In this document: piece by piece, positions 1-9,743 of the stretch
Position numbering within the stretch: the stretch's first letter is position 1
Layout of the letters: each line of letters starts with the position of its first letter
The notes under the pieces: model-generated
What the model was told of the DNA's origin: nothing
Databases searched by the model: none
Seen by the model: only the letters and a program-made list of their open reading frames with translations
Assembly: GCA_910589265.1 (NCBI GenBank)
Contig: CAJUTQ010000074.1
Location: 1 to 64,000 of the forward strand
Length of the DNA stretch: 64,000 nt
From: an uncultured Lachnospiraceae bacterium
GTDB taxonomy: Bacteria; Bacillota; Clostridia; Lachnospirales; Lachnospiraceae
Reading direction: 5' to 3'
Translations under genes and position numbers: made by a program

Positions 1-443
1 GTTATATCCACACGAAACAGGGAACGCTTTACCTTGCTGTCATTAAGGATTTATTCGACCATTCTATTGTCACATACGAAATGGGCACACGGCAGGATAA
101 TGGGCTGATTACCCGGCTGATTGAAAAGGCAAAACGACAAATTCGGAAAGGGACTGTCATTCACAGCGATCAGGGCGGGCAGTATTCATCCAAAGAGTAT
201 TTCCTGCTATCGGAAAAGTGTGGATTTATTCCTTCCATGTCCAGAAAGGCTACGCCTTTGGATAACGCCTGTGCAGAGAGCTTTTTCAGTACCTTAAAAA
301 CAGAATGTATATATCGTCACACCATTAAGACCTTAGATGACGCAAAACAATTGATTCGCTTCTATATATACTTTTATAATCACCAGCGGATACAGCTCTC
401 AACCGGCTGTACGCCTTTGGAAAAACGCCGATTCACTGCCTGA
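1..443 (+). pseudogene. IS3-family transposase OrfB, C-terminal part (runs off the left edge)
   Basis: The open frame begins before the window (readable from base 3) and ends at TGA 441-443. It is the C-terminal two thirds of a DDE integrase-core (rve) transposase. HSDQGGQY carries the second catalytic Asp and CAESFFSTLKTE the catalytic Glu. The first Asp (usually in a T-D-I-T-Y motif) would lie just outside the window, because the visible sequence starts at YIHTKQG. The end, with NHQRIQ and a Thr-Pro stretch, matches IS3/IS150 OrfB endings. It may be intact outside the window; from this sequence alone only a partial copy can be claimed. It marks the left flank as insertion-prone. Confidence 0.9.
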
Positions 444-712
444 CCTCATTTATGTGATAGGTTACAATTAGTGTCTACTTTATTGGGCGCAGTTCATAAA
501 ACCCTTGCCGCACGGAAAACGCACCCGCAAAGCCGCTTATATCAATGCTTTTTCAGCCCCTATTGCGTAACAAAGAGCATGAAAAAAGCGGGCAAGAAAC
601 TCATTGCTTCTCACTCGCCTTTTTCTGCACCCTGTATGGCAGCTACCCTATTTCAGTTTGTTGGTTGATACTGTTTTATGAGTAGCTACCATTTGAACTC
701 CTTTTCCTTTTA
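444..712. other. Gene-free stretch between the IS3 remnant and the FMN-binding gene
   Basis: This probably contains the right end of the IS, soon after the transposase stop, followed by spacer. A 65-codon plus-strand frame (471-668) has no recognisable domain, no good ribosome site and an unnatural composition, so I do not call it a gene. No clear terminator is visible for the minus-strand gene that ends at 713. Confidence 0.5.
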
Positions 713-1171
713 TTATTCTTCTATAATAACTACCTGGTGATCTCCTTTTTTTGCCTGCTCTATAGCTGCTGTTACAAGACGTACAAAACGCCCTCCAGAA
801 GTGGATGCCCCACTAATCATATCTACCTGAGATATATCTTGGGATTCAATAAGACGAGAAGAATATAGTCTTGTGTATTCATTAGGATAGGTTCCTTGTT
901 TCGTTTTCATCTTATTCATGTATTCATTATCCCAAGCTTTAATAAAACCATTCTGATCTCTGCCATTAAACTCTATTGCAATGATTTTGTTATTTCTGAC
1001 AAGCATGCAGACATATTCTTTGTATCCTTCAAAATCGTACTCTGCCATTTCTGCAGTATAATATCCATTTTTCATCTTTTCTTCCCCTTGGCAGCCTAAG
1101 AGGGATAAGCATAGAGCAGTCCCTGCCGCCCAGGTAAACAGCCGTCTTTTTCTTTCTTTTTTCATTTCCAT
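713..1171 (-). CDS. FMN-binding domain lipoprotein
   Basis: A small exported protein (152 aa). It has a basic N-terminus, a hydrophobic stretch and a lipobox LSLLGC, so it should be a lipoprotein anchored on the outer face of the membrane. The C-terminal half ends in DMISGASTSGGRFVRLVTAA, matching FMN_bind domains (SGAT/S followed by a helix), in which FMN can be attached covalently through Thr/Ser. It lies 10 bp downstream of the chemotaxis receptor gene, so it is probably in the same transcript. AGGAG at about 1174 suits the second ATG (1165) slightly better than the first (1171). Its likely role is extracytoplasmic electron transfer, with the partner unknown; the family call is fairly sure, the role is inference. 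Confidence 0.75.
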   Translation of the reverse strand: MEMKKERKRRLFTWAAGTALCLSLLGCQGEEKMKNGYYTAEMAEYDFEGYKEYVCMLVRNNKIIAIEFNGRDQNGFIKAWDNEYMNKMKTKQGTYPNEYTRLYSSRLIESQDISQVDMISGASTSGGRFVRLVTAAIEQAKKGDHQVVIIEE

Positions 1172-1181
1172 GCTCCTCTTA

Positions 1182-3146
1182 TCATTCTTTTAATTTTACT
1201 TGATTTACCAAGTCCATTAAGTTCTCGGCCTGTTTTTTAAACTCTTTACAGGCCAAATCTGTTTTCTTTGCCGTTCCTAAGTTATTTTTTATCATCTCTC
1301 CTACAATATGTATTTCTTCCTTTACATTTTCCACTGCACGTTTCTGCCCTGTTACGACTTCTTCTAAACTGCTTGTTACCATTGTAAACTGGTGGGCTGT
1401 TTCCTCAATTTGCTTAAAGGACTCAACTGTTGTTTTGGCAGAATCCATTCCCTTTCTCATGGAATGCCCTGAATTTTGAATGATTTCTGCTGTCTGCTTT
1501 GAAGCGCTCGCTGTCTGCTCAGCCAAAATTCCCACCTGCTCTGCAACAATGGCAAACCCTCTGCCGCTCTCTCCTGCCCTAGCTGCCTCAATGGAAGCAT
1601 TGAGAGAAAGCATATGGGTCTGGGCGGAAATATCTTCTATCATCTTGCTTATTTCTATAACTTGCTCCATACTGGATTGAATCATATCCATACTTTCCAG
1701 CAAATTGGCCATATCCCCTGCTCCCTGCTCCACCTTTCTATTTGTAACCTCAGCAAACTTTGTAACTTGATCTGCGTTATTTACAATTTTTGTAATATTG
1801 TCCCCAATAATGTCCATGCTAGAATAAAGTCTTCTTAAAGCCTGGGCCTGCTTATTCGTGTCCTCATACAGCTGTTCTGTATAAAGGGCCACAGTCTCTG
1901 CATTGGTTGACACTTCCCTTGAAGATGTATTCATAGCATGCATATTTTGATTTAAAGCTTCTGTAATGGAAACTAAGGCCTTCTTTAAAGCTGTAAAATC
2001 TCCTTTAAAATCTCCTTTTCCATGGGCGTCCACAATATAATTCCCCTTTGAGAGCTCCTCTAGCACAAATTCTATATTTTGTATATAATTTTTTAAGCTT
2101 TCCACAGTGCTTGACAAAGCTCTTGTAAGTATTTCTGCCTCATCCTTTGTCTCCAGTACCTCTACTTGTTCCATAAGATTTCCCTGTGAAAGCTGTTCAA
2201 TTCTTCCTGTAGCCTTTTGTAAAGATGTTGTAATCGTTCCTACTATTCTGCTAATTGTATACCAGGCAATACTAATGACTCCTATTATCAACAACACACA
2301 TAAAATAGAAGCCGTTATGACTCCCCCCATAAACTCTTTTACAGGCACATCTAAAATGATAAACCACTGTGTACCTGGGATTGGAGCAGACGCCACATAC
2401 TTACTTACTTTGTCCATATAAGCTTTTCCAGAGTCTGTTTTTCTGTTTAGAATTTCATCAAAAAAAATTTTATTTTTTTCATCAGGATATTTATCGTAAA
2501 TATTATAACGATATTGAATATTATCCAGTACTTTGTCTCCAATAATATCTCCCTCATTATTTAATATGTAAGCGTTTCCCGTTTCACCCAAATTAATTCT
2601 GCTGAGAACATCATGAAATACATCATATTTATAACTGCCAATTAAATAATATTTTACCTCCTCTTCCACAAGAATTGGCACTGCAACAGCTATCTGAATC
2701 AATCCATCTATTACTTCTGGCTCTCCCACTACTCTGCGATTGGTTGCCCTGATCATAGAAAAATATGGCTTGTCTCCAATATTCTCAGGAGCTGCCCCAA
2801 ATCCCCCATATTTACTCCCATCAAGATGATACATTCCTAACCATACATATTCTACCTTGTTGGCTCTCTCTTCCAAAAAGGAGGAGATTTCCTCCTTTGA
2901 TTTTCCCGAATCCTTTAAAATGCTTTCTGTTGACAGCTCATACACTTGTTCTGTCAGAAACCGTAAATTCACACTAATATTTTGGGTAGCTAATTTTACC
3001 ATTGGCTGAAGGGAATCTAACATAATTGTGTCTGTAAGATGAACACCTACAAATATTAAAATTCCTGTCATGAAAATTCCTTGGAAAATAATAAAGGTCA
3101 TGACATAATACATGATCTTCGTCTTTATACTATCTCTCTTTTGCAC
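1182..3146 (-). CDS. Methyl-accepting chemotaxis protein with dCache-type sensor
   Basis: A transmembrane chemoreceptor (654 aa). Residues 9-32 form TM1. About 35-270 is an extracellular dCache-like ligand domain, about 275-297 is TM2, 300-353 is HAMP, and about 400-654 is the cytoplasmic signalling coiled coil. The conserved hairpin tip is present (ISAQTHMLSLNASIEAARAGE), which contacts CheA/CheW. No C-terminal CheR-tethering pentapeptide is seen. The start is GTG at 3146 with a strong AGGAGG about 8 bp upstream. That ribosome site lies inside the last codons of the upstream S8 protease gene, with a 17-bp overlap. The ligand cannot be predicted. Confidence 0.93.
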   Translation of the reverse strand: MQKRDSIKTKIMYYVMTFIIFQGIFMTGILIFVGVHLTDTIMLDSLQPMVKLATQNISVNLRFLTEQVYELSTESILKDSGKSKEEISSFLEERANKVEYVWLGMYHLDGSKYGGFGAAPENIGDKPYFSMIRATNRRVVGEPEVIDGLIQIAVAVPILVEEEVKYYLIGSYKYDVFHDVLSRINLGETGNAYILNNEGDIIGDKVLDNIQYRYNIYDKYPDEKNKIFFDEILNRKTDSGKAYMDKVSKYVASAPIPGTQWFIILDVPVKEFMGGVITASILCVLLIIGVISIAWYTISRIVGTITTSLQKATGRIEQLSQGNLMEQVEVLETKDEAEILTRALSSTVESLKNYIQNIEFVLEELSKGNYIVDAHGKGDFKGDFTALKKALVSITEALNQNMHAMNTSSREVSTNAETVALYTEQLYEDTNKQAQALRRLYSSMDIIGDNITKIVNNADQVTKFAEVTNRKVEQGAGDMANLLESMDMIQSSMEQVIEISKMIEDISAQTHMLSLNASIEAARAGESGRGFAIVAEQVGILAEQTASASKQTAEIIQNSGHSMRKGMDSAKTTVESFKQIEETAHQFTMVTSSLEEVVTGQKRAVENVKEEIHIVGEMIKNNLGTAKKTDLACKEFKKQAENLMDLVNQVKLKE

Positions 3147-4668
3147 ACACTTTTCCTCCTATTATTACACAAACTCCTGGTGCCACAAAATCTGGCTTAA
3201 TTTGTCTATTCATAGTATATCCTCTTCCCGAATTAATGTAAAGACTATTATTCAGATCATTATAAGTGGCCACACCCATAGGGCTTTCTGCTGTAGATGG
3301 TTCTGTAATGGTAACGGTTGGATTAGATTCCAAAAAGTACGTATCTTCTGATATAAATCCAGTAATGGGCAGCCACATATGATAAATCCATGTACCCCAT
3401 ACCATATTGTTTTCTGTAGAATAGCCTGCATTATCATTGCGGTAAACTCCAATAGTCCATATTCCTGGAGAAGGATTAACAAATCGAATAAAAATTAGTT
3501 CATCCCCAATTCCTTCTTCAATAAGTCTGTACTCTACCTGCACATCCGTATTTTCGTATATAAAATGGTAAGCGTCACTGCTTCCATTTAAAATAGGCAC
3601 CCTTGGCAATAGCTCTCCACCTGGAGAACGGACGGAAACAGTAACAATATTTGGCTTTCCTACCCACAGTTCGGTAATAAACCCATTTTCTCCTTCGCCT
3701 ACTTTAATCTCAACTTCATTATAATAGTTACATCCCTGACCTGTGCCATATAAATCTGGTATAGAAAATTTACTTTGGTTTACAAAGTCTCCATAATAAT
3801 GGTGTCTTGCATTTCCCTCATTTCCAGCTGCAATGACAACCGCTCTGCTTCTTTTTTCTGCTATTTGGTTCAAATACATATCCAGAACACTATGCCCACT
3901 ATGATCTCCCATGTTGGTTCCCAGTCCAATACAGATGACTATAGGACGTCGATATTCAATAGCAAAAGAATCCAGGTATTTGGCAGCCAAAAGCATATCT
4001 GTCTCTGAATATGCCAAAGCCCCCTCCCTTATAATATAAAAATCTTTTAAATTCTGCTTTGCCTCTTTTAACTTTACCATAACAATCTTTGCATTGGGGG
4101 CTGCTGCAATGGCCAGCTTTGCCATCATAGTGCCATGTCCATTTTCGTCTCTGCTAGGCACAATTGTATAAGGGCTGTCGCTTTCTAATGCTCTGTTTAT
4201 GTCCTCGCTGCTGTATTGGGTTCCATAGGAATACCCCTCTGGCGCTTCCCCCTCCTGTATTGTCTGATCCCATATACTCAAAATTTTCGTCGTTCCATCA
4301 GAAAAGCGGAAAGCATCATCCATATAATCAATTCCTGTATCCATAAAACAGAGAAGGCAATCTCTTCCCTTTAAGTCCAAAGGAGGATTTTGTACAGCCA
4401 AAATATTACTGGCATTTAAACTGCGATAATACTGCTCCTCTCCTGCCTGAACTAAGGCATATAACTTTGGAATTAAGCGGTAATTATATTCATTTAAGCT
4501 TAGAGGCGGAAGACCCTTTGATGGAATATACAAAATGCCCAGTCTCTCTTCCACATACTTTAAGCAGTAGTAATCTGTCGCTTCTCCCTCTCTAGGCACT
4601 AAATAGTTCATAATAATGTCATAATAATCTTCTGATAAGATTTTTTCTTTGCAATTATCATCTGCCAA
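3130..4668 (-). pseudogene. Subtilisin-like S8 protease lacking its catalytic-serine C-terminus
   Basis: This is an S8 peptidase of the clostridial CspABC-like group. The catalytic Asp (D110, FMDTGID) and His (H178, NGHGT) are present, as is the oxyanion-region AAGNEGN. The family then needs a GTS-x-A motif shortly after PDFVAPGV, but here the frame runs from PDFVAPGV straight into VIIGGKVCAKER, read from the ribosome site and first codons of the receptor gene, and stops. The missing part is not found downstream in any frame. The gene has therefore lost about 60-100 C-terminal residues, and the protein should have no peptidase activity. The start appears to be TTG at 4668; the next in-frame Met is about 20 codons later. 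It could survive as a non-catalytic protein, as some Csp pseudoproteases do. Confidence 0.8.
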
Positions 4669-4675
4669 AAAAATA

Positions 4676-4714
4676 CCCCCTGGAATATTATTTACTTTAT
4701 AATATTCTAGGGGG
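4676..4714 (-). terminator. 16-bp hairpin plus U-tract just upstream of the S8 protease start
   Basis: CCCCCTGGAATATTAT and ATAATATTCTAGGGGG form a nearly perfect stem with a 7-nt loop. On the minus strand it is followed by TATTTTTTT, the form of an intrinsic terminator, and would end the clpX-like transcript. Its 3' arm contains AGGGGG, which is also the only plausible ribosome site for the TTG start at 4668. The hairpin may therefore both terminate and mask S8 translation. Confidence 0.65.
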
Positions 4715-4808
4715 ATACAATATGGGAATAAAGAACCTTGCCTTAAAGAAGATTTCCTTTTTCACAAAAAAGAAAGAGAAAATATTCCAAAGGCCTGTTA
4801 TACTTTTA

Positions 4809-6245
4809 TTAGTTTTCTACGGATTTTAACATGTCCATTTCTTCAAAGCTCATTCCCTGACCCCGCAGATCAATGACAGGCCCTCCTGTTCCATGAATAT
4901 ATGCGCCTGTTATTGTTACTCTTCCAATATTTTCATCCCTTGGGATTTCAAACATAATATCTAACATAAATTCTTCAATGATAGAACGTAAGGCCCTTGC
5001 GCCCATATCCTTCTTCATAGCCATGTCGGCAATAGCTTCCAATGCGCTCTCATCAAACTCCAGTTTCACTTCATCTAAGGCAAGAAGCTTTTGATATTGC
5101 TTAAGTATGGCGTTTTTTGGCTCTTTTAAAATCTCTATCATCATCTCCTTGTTCAGCCCTTCCAATGTGAAAATAATGGGCAGCCTCCCAAGAAACTCTG
5201 GAATCATCCCAAACTTTTTTAAATCCTCCACAGTAACTTTCTTTAATATATTTCTCTCTTTGTCATACTTATCTTTTAACTCTGCATTAAACCCAATGGA
5301 AGTCTGTTTTTTCAGTCTCTGTTTAATAATCTCTTCTAAATCTGGAAAAGCCCCTCCACAAATAAACAATATATTTTTTGTATTTATGGTCGTCAAAGGA
5401 ACCATGGCATTTTTACTGTTGGCCCCTACAGGAACTTCCACTTCTGCTCCTTCCAAAAGCTTTAACATTCCTTGTTGTACACTCTCTCCACTGACGTCTC
5501 TGGAATGGGTATCTTTCTTTTTGGCAATTTTATCAATCTCATCAATAAAAATAATGCCCCTCTCTGCCCTCTCCACGTCATTATCAGCCGCAGCCAGAAG
5601 CTTGGATACAACACTTTCAATATCATCCCCAATATAGCCCGCCTCTGTCAGAGAAGTAGCATCTGTAATAGCTAAGGGTACATCCAACAGTTTTGCCAAT
5701 GTCTTAACCATATACGTTTTTCCACATCCTGTTGGACCTATCATAAGCATATTGGATTTTTCTATTTCAACATCATCCTGATTCCCTGCTGCTACTCTTT
5801 TGTAATGATTATATACTGCTACGGAAACTACTTTTTTGGCGTGATCCTGGCCAATAATATAATCGTCTAAATTCTCTTTTATTTTATGGGGCTGGGGTAT
5901 GTCTTTTATATTAAAAGGTTTCTTTTCCTGCTTTTCTTCTTTCTTTTTAATTTTTTGTCTTTTTGAAACTGTTTTTTGTAAATCAGATAAATTTAAAAAA
6001 CTAATATTGGGCATACCAGGAATATTACTGCTATTCCTTACCATATCATTATAATCTATCTGGCTCATTGTATCCATTGTTTTATGCATGCAATCAGCAC
6101 AAACACAAATTTGATTGGGAAGGCGAAACATTTTTCCTGCCTTACTTTCTGGACGGCGGCATAAATAGCAGACTTCCTCGTAATGACTCTCATCTTTTTT
6201 CTCTATTTCTTCATTCTTTTCTTCTTCATATTCTTTTTCTGACAT
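4809..6245 (-). CDS. clpX: ClpX-type AAA+ unfoldase with N-terminal zinc finger
   Basis: A 478-aa homologue of ClpX, the unfoldase of the ClpXP protease. The zinc-binding domain has cysteines at 26, 29, 49 and 52. A charged linker follows (about 90-120), then the AAA+ core with Walker A GPTGCGKT (170-177), pore loop GYIGDD and Walker B FIDEID. The SIGF motif near residue 321 is the ClpP-docking loop, so ClpP interaction looks possible. It is longer than the usual 410-430 aa, through an acidic N-terminus and the linker. No clpP or tig lies beside it, so it may be a paralogue of the housekeeping clpX. It has its own promoter (6291-6319) and ends near the hairpin at 4676-4714. The family is certain; whether it is the main ClpX is not. 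Confidence 0.88.
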   Translation of the reverse strand: MSEKEYEEEKNEEIEKKDESHYEEVCYLCRRPESKAGKMFRLPNQICVCADCMHKTMDTMSQIDYNDMVRNSSNIPGMPNISFLNLSDLQKTVSKRQKIKKKEEKQEKKPFNIKDIPQPHKIKENLDDYIIGQDHAKKVVSVAVYNHYKRVAAGNQDDVEIEKSNMLMIGPTGCGKTYMVKTLAKLLDVPLAITDATSLTEAGYIGDDIESVVSKLLAAADNDVERAERGIIFIDEIDKIAKKKDTHSRDVSGESVQQGMLKLLEGAEVEVPVGANSKNAMVPLTTINTKNILFICGGAFPDLEEIIKQRLKKQTSIGFNAELKDKYDKERNILKKVTVEDLKKFGMIPEFLGRLPIIFTLEGLNKEMMIEILKEPKNAILKQYQKLLALDEVKLEFDESALEAIADMAMKKDMGARALRSIIEEFMLDIMFEIPRDENIGRVTITGAYIHGTGGPVIDLRGQGMSFEEMDMLKSVEN

Positions 6246-6290
6246 TCTATTTTCCTTTTCTCTTTCCCTTACTTTTCATTCTTTTTTTCT

Positions 6291-6319
6291 ATTATACCTA
6301 TTAACCTATGGAATGTAAA
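6291..6319 (-). promoter_or_regulatory. Sigma-A promoter of the clpX-like gene
   Basis: On the minus strand, TTTACA (6314-6319) and TATAAT (6291-6296) are separated by exactly 17 bp. They lie about 45 bp upstream of the clpX-like ATG. Confidence 0.75.
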
Positions 6320-6391
6320 TACTAAGAGCTTCCAACTCTGTACATCCCCACTTTCCCTCATAGCTTACCAAAGCCATACACAAGCTAGACA

Positions 6392-6430
6392 GTCAAAAGA
6401 AAGGGATGGCCCCTAAAGATCATCCCTCTT
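6392..6430 (-). terminator. Intrinsic terminator after the HtrA gene
   Basis: On the minus strand AGGGATG and CATCCCT form a stem with a 12-nt loop, followed by TTCTTTT, shortly after the HtrA stop at 6447. It separates the HtrA and clpX-like units. Confidence 0.75.
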
Positions 6431-6446
6431 ACACTATAACATCTTC

Positions 6447-7748
6447 TTATCCTTCTGCCGCCTTTCTTCCTAGTACAACAGTCACTTCCCTCTCTTGGTA
6501 AATTCCTCCAACTCCTGATTGTACTGTTACCACAACCGTTGTCCCTGCTGCATAATACTGCATTAAATCCGTCAAATCCTCTTGACTTGTCACCTTCTCT
6601 CCATCAAAAGCAGTAATAATATCTCCTCTTTTTATACCTGCATTATCTGCCGCTGAGCCTTGATACACTTCGTTAATGTAAAATCCAACAGGCATATTAT
6701 AAGCCTCTGATATTTGTTTTGTTACACTTAAGCCAGATACTCCTAAATAAGAACTGTCGTTTTCTCCTACTCTTACTTTTGTTGCCCTGTTCATAAGCTC
6801 ATCTATAATAGGTTTGGCAGAAGAAATAGGAATGGCATACCCCATACCTTCCACCTCGCTAGCTGCAAACTTTATAGAATTGATTCCAATGAGCTCTCCT
6901 TTTACATTTAAAAGAGCTCCTCCTGAATTTCCTGGGTTAATGGCTGCATCTGTCTGAATCAGTTCATTTGTAATATTGTCTACTGTTACCTCCCTGTTTA
7001 ATGCGCTGACAACTCCTGTTGTGACTGACTGGCCATAGCCCAGGGAATTTCCAATGGCAATAACTGCTTCTCCCACCCTTAATGAGTTGGAATCTCCTAA
7101 ATTAGCTACTGCTATCATTGCCTTTGTCTGTTCTGAAATGCTGCTTAAAGGAACAGCTATGACAGCCAAATCTACAGAACTATTTGAACCTTTCAGCTGT
7201 GCCTCAGCAATGGAACTGTCTATAAACTGTACAGTCAATGTCTGGGCATCCGATATTACATGATTATTTGTTACAACAAGAAGCTCTGCTTCATTTTGTC
7301 CTACAATAATTCCAGAACCACTGCTCTCATTCTCTATTCTTCCTGTTCTTCCCCAGAAATCTCTCATTTCCTGTGTGGATAAATTTGTAATAGAAACAAG
7401 GGTGGGCATAGCCTTTTCTACAACTCCAGACACATCTGTAATATTTTGATGTATAGATTCTGTTGTCAATGGGTTTGTCAAATTGTTGTCCATTCCATCT
7501 GTATTGGAAGGCTCTGTAACTGCATTTTCTTGAGTTTCTAAGACAGCTGTATTCTCTCCCCCTTTCAACATATCAAATATTGTGTTCACAGCATAAAATC
7601 CTGTTCCAGCAAACAGTCCGAAAATAAGGCCAAGTGTTATAGAAAGAAGAGCTTTTTTTAAAAATCCGCCTCTTTTCTTCTTTTCCTCTGGTTCCTTAGG
7701 GGCTTGGGGCGTATTATAAGAGTAATCATATTGATCGTACATCTTCAT
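6447..7748 (-). CDS. htrA: HtrA/DegP-family membrane-anchored serine protease with PDZ domain
   Basis: A surface quality-control protease (433 aa). After a short charged cytoplasmic tail there is one membrane segment (about 32-55), a disordered linker rich in Thr/Asn/Glu, a trypsin-like domain and one PDZ domain (about 335-425). The triad is complete: H163 (TNNHV), D193 (SSVDLAV) and S275 (NPGNSGGA). One PDZ and an N-terminal anchor are typical of Gram-positive HtrA. It has a good AGGAG site and stands alone between glmS and the terminator at 6392-6430. The N-terminal QYDYSYNTPQAP segment is low complexity. The family call is firm; substrates are unknown. Confidence 0.93.
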   Translation of the reverse strand: MKMYDQYDYSYNTPQAPKEPEEKKKRGGFLKKALLSITLGLIFGLFAGTGFYAVNTIFDMLKGGENTAVLETQENAVTEPSNTDGMDNNLTNPLTTESIHQNITDVSGVVEKAMPTLVSITNLSTQEMRDFWGRTGRIENESSGSGIIVGQNEAELLVVTNNHVISDAQTLTVQFIDSSIAEAQLKGSNSSVDLAVIAVPLSSISEQTKAMIAVANLGDSNSLRVGEAVIAIGNSLGYGQSVTTGVVSALNREVTVDNITNELIQTDAAINPGNSGGALLNVKGELIGINSIKFAASEVEGMGYAIPISSAKPIIDELMNRATKVRVGENDSSYLGVSGLSVTKQISEAYNMPVGFYINEVYQGSAADNAGIKRGDIITAFDGEKVTSQEDLTDLMQYYAAGTTVVVTVQSGVGGIYQEREVTVVLGRKAAEG

Positions 7749-7889
7749 TCTCCTTTCATAAATGGTTTGTTCTATTTCTTTTGTTTCTTTCCTTTTCTAA
7801 ATATAAGAATACAATCCATTTATGTTTAAACTGTGAATAAGTTTTATTCTTTCTGTGAAATTACAGAATGAATAATACCTACTATTTTT

Positions 7890-9716
7890 TTATTCCACAG
7901 TAACGGATTTTGCTAGGTTTCTCGGCTTATCCACATCGCATCCTTTTCCCAAAGCTACATAATAGCCAAAAAGCTGGAGAGGAATAATGGCCAGAGAGTT
8001 TGTCAAATAGGGATTTGTCTTTGGAATGTACAAAACATAATCTGCCACCTTTTCTATATCTTTATTTTCTTCATTGGTCACTGCCAATACAAAGGCCCCC
8101 CTGGTTTTGACTTCCACTATGTTGCTAAACATTTTTTTATATAAGTTTTCCTGAGTCAGTACTGCTGCCACTAAGGTTCCCTCTTCTACGAGAGAGATGG
8201 TCCCATGCTTTAGCTCTCCCGCCGCATAAGCTTCCGAATGTATATAAGAAATTTCTTTTAACTTTAAAGAACCTTCCATGGATATGGCATAGTCTATTCC
8301 CCTACCCATGAAAAAAATATCCTTTGCCCCTATGTATCGGTTTGCAAATTTTTGGATTTTTTCTTTATTTGCTAAAAGTACCTCAACCTGATCCGGGAGC
8401 ATTTTTAATTCCTGTATAAGAGAAGCTATCTGGTCCTCCTGTAAGCTTCCCCTTTCATGAGCAAAATAAGCTGCGAGTAAATATAAAGCCATAAGCTGGG
8501 CACTGTAAGCCTTTGTGGTTGCTACTGAAATTTCTGGTCCTGCCCATGTGTACATAACCTTATCTGCCTCTCTGGCAATAGAACTTCCTACCACATTGAC
8601 AATTCCAAGAGTCACAATGCCTCTTTCCTTTGCCTCCCTTAATGCTGCCAAAGTATCTGCTGTCTCTCCTGACTGGCTTATGACAATGACCAAATCTCCC
8701 TTTTCTAAAATAGGATTACGGTATCGAAACTCTGAGGCCAAATCTACATTGACGGGCATTCTTGCCATTCCCTCAAAGATATATTTTGCTGTCATGCCAG
8801 CATGATAGGCAGATCCGCAGGCAACCATGTGGAGCCTCTTAATAGCCTTTATTTCTTCTCTGGACATGTGAAGCTCTTCGATTACAATTTCATCTTCTTT
8901 TATTCTTGGTCCCAAAGTGTCTTTTATGGCCTTTGGCTGCTCATACATTTCTTTTAACATAAAATGCTCATAGCCACCCTTTTCTGCTGCATCTGCATCC
9001 CAATGAATGGTCACTGCTTCTTTTGTCAGTTCTTCCTCATCCACTGTATAAAAATGCATGTAATCTCTTCCCAGCCTTACAACTTCTTCATTATTCATAA
9101 AATACACTTGTCTTGTATATTTTAAAACAGCTGGCACATCAGAAGCAATAAAACATCCTTTGCTATTCTCACCTACAATAAGAGGGCTGTCTTTTCGCAC
9201 TGCAAATATTTCTTCAGGATAGTGAGAAAAAAGAATGCCAAGAGCATAAGAACCTTCCATTCGATGCATTACCTTTGTTATTGTTTCTAATGGATTTCCT
9301 CTGTCATAGTAATCTAAAAGATGGGCAATAACTTCTGTATCTGTATCTGACGTAAAGGAATATCCCTTTGCCTCTAATTTCTTTTTTAAAGGAATATAAT
9401 TCTCAATAATCCCATTGTGTACAACTGAAATAGTACCTTTTTCATTAAAATGGGGGTGGGAATTTTTATCTGAAGGTTCCCCATGGGTAGCCCATCTTGT
9501 ATGTCCAATGCCAACAGTGCCTTTAAGAGTCTTTCCCCCATGGGTCAGCTCTTCCAACACTTTTAATCTCCCCTTTGCTTTCACCATCTGAATTTTTTCG
9601 CCGTCAAATACAGACATACCTGCGGAGTCGTAGCCTCTGTATTCTAATTTCCCTAGTCCGTCCAGCAAAATGGGGGCTGCCTGTTCCACTCCTATATAGC
9701 CTACAATTCCACACAT
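7890..9716 (-). CDS. glmS: Glutamine-fructose-6-phosphate aminotransferase (isomerising)
   Basis: Makes glucosamine-6-phosphate from fructose-6-phosphate and glutamine, the entry step to UDP-GlcNAc for wall and surface glycans. It has an N-terminal class II glutamine amidotransferase domain with Cys immediately after Met (MCGIVGYIG), then two SIS domains and the C-terminal KPRNLAKSVTVE signature. Since Cys must become the N-terminus, I choose ATG 9716 rather than the in-frame GTG at 9728; AAGGAG sits 11 bp from this ATG. It follows a GT2 gene by 27 bp, so it is transcribed with the polysaccharide genes. There is no room for, and no sign of, the glmS ribozyme that precedes this gene in many Firmicutes. 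Confidence 0.96.
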   Translation of the reverse strand: MCGIVGYIGVEQAAPILLDGLGKLEYRGYDSAGMSVFDGEKIQMVKAKGRLKVLEELTHGGKTLKGTVGIGHTRWATHGEPSDKNSHPHFNEKGTISVVHNGIIENYIPLKKKLEAKGYSFTSDTDTEVIAHLLDYYDRGNPLETITKVMHRMEGSYALGILFSHYPEEIFAVRKDSPLIVGENSKGCFIASDVPAVLKYTRQVYFMNNEEVVRLGRDYMHFYTVDEEELTKEAVTIHWDADAAEKGGYEHFMLKEMYEQPKAIKDTLGPRIKEDEIVIEELHMSREEIKAIKRLHMVACGSAYHAGMTAKYIFEGMARMPVNVDLASEFRYRNPILEKGDLVIVISQSGETADTLAALREAKERGIVTLGIVNVVGSSIAREADKVMYTWAGPEISVATTKAYSAQLMALYLLAAYFAHERGSLQEDQIASLIQELKMLPDQVEVLLANKEKIQKFANRYIGAKDIFFMGRGIDYAISMEGSLKLKEISYIHSEAYAAGELKHGTISLVEEGTLVAAVLTQENLYKKMFSNIVEVKTRGAFVLAVTNEENKDIEKVADYVLYIPKTNPYLTNSLAIIPLQLFGYYVALGKGCDVDKPRNLAKSVTVE

Positions 9717-9743
9717 TGCAATAACCACTCCTTCTTTTTTCTT

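Noticed and set aside
471..668. 65-aa plus-strand frame next to the IS remnant
   Set aside because: No ribosome site, no domain, and Pro/Cys/Ser-rich random-looking composition in IS-end spacer.
5107..5637. 176-aa plus-strand frame
   Set aside because: It lies wholly antisense to the clpX-like gene, with the hydrophobic composition expected of a shadow frame. The same applies to the other plus-strand frames inside minus-strand genes.
7749..7889. Promoter and terminator between glmS and HtrA
   Set aside because: An AT-rich weak hairpin (TTATTC..TTCTGT/ACAGAAAGAATAA) and several -10-like strings exist, but none forms a convincing element.
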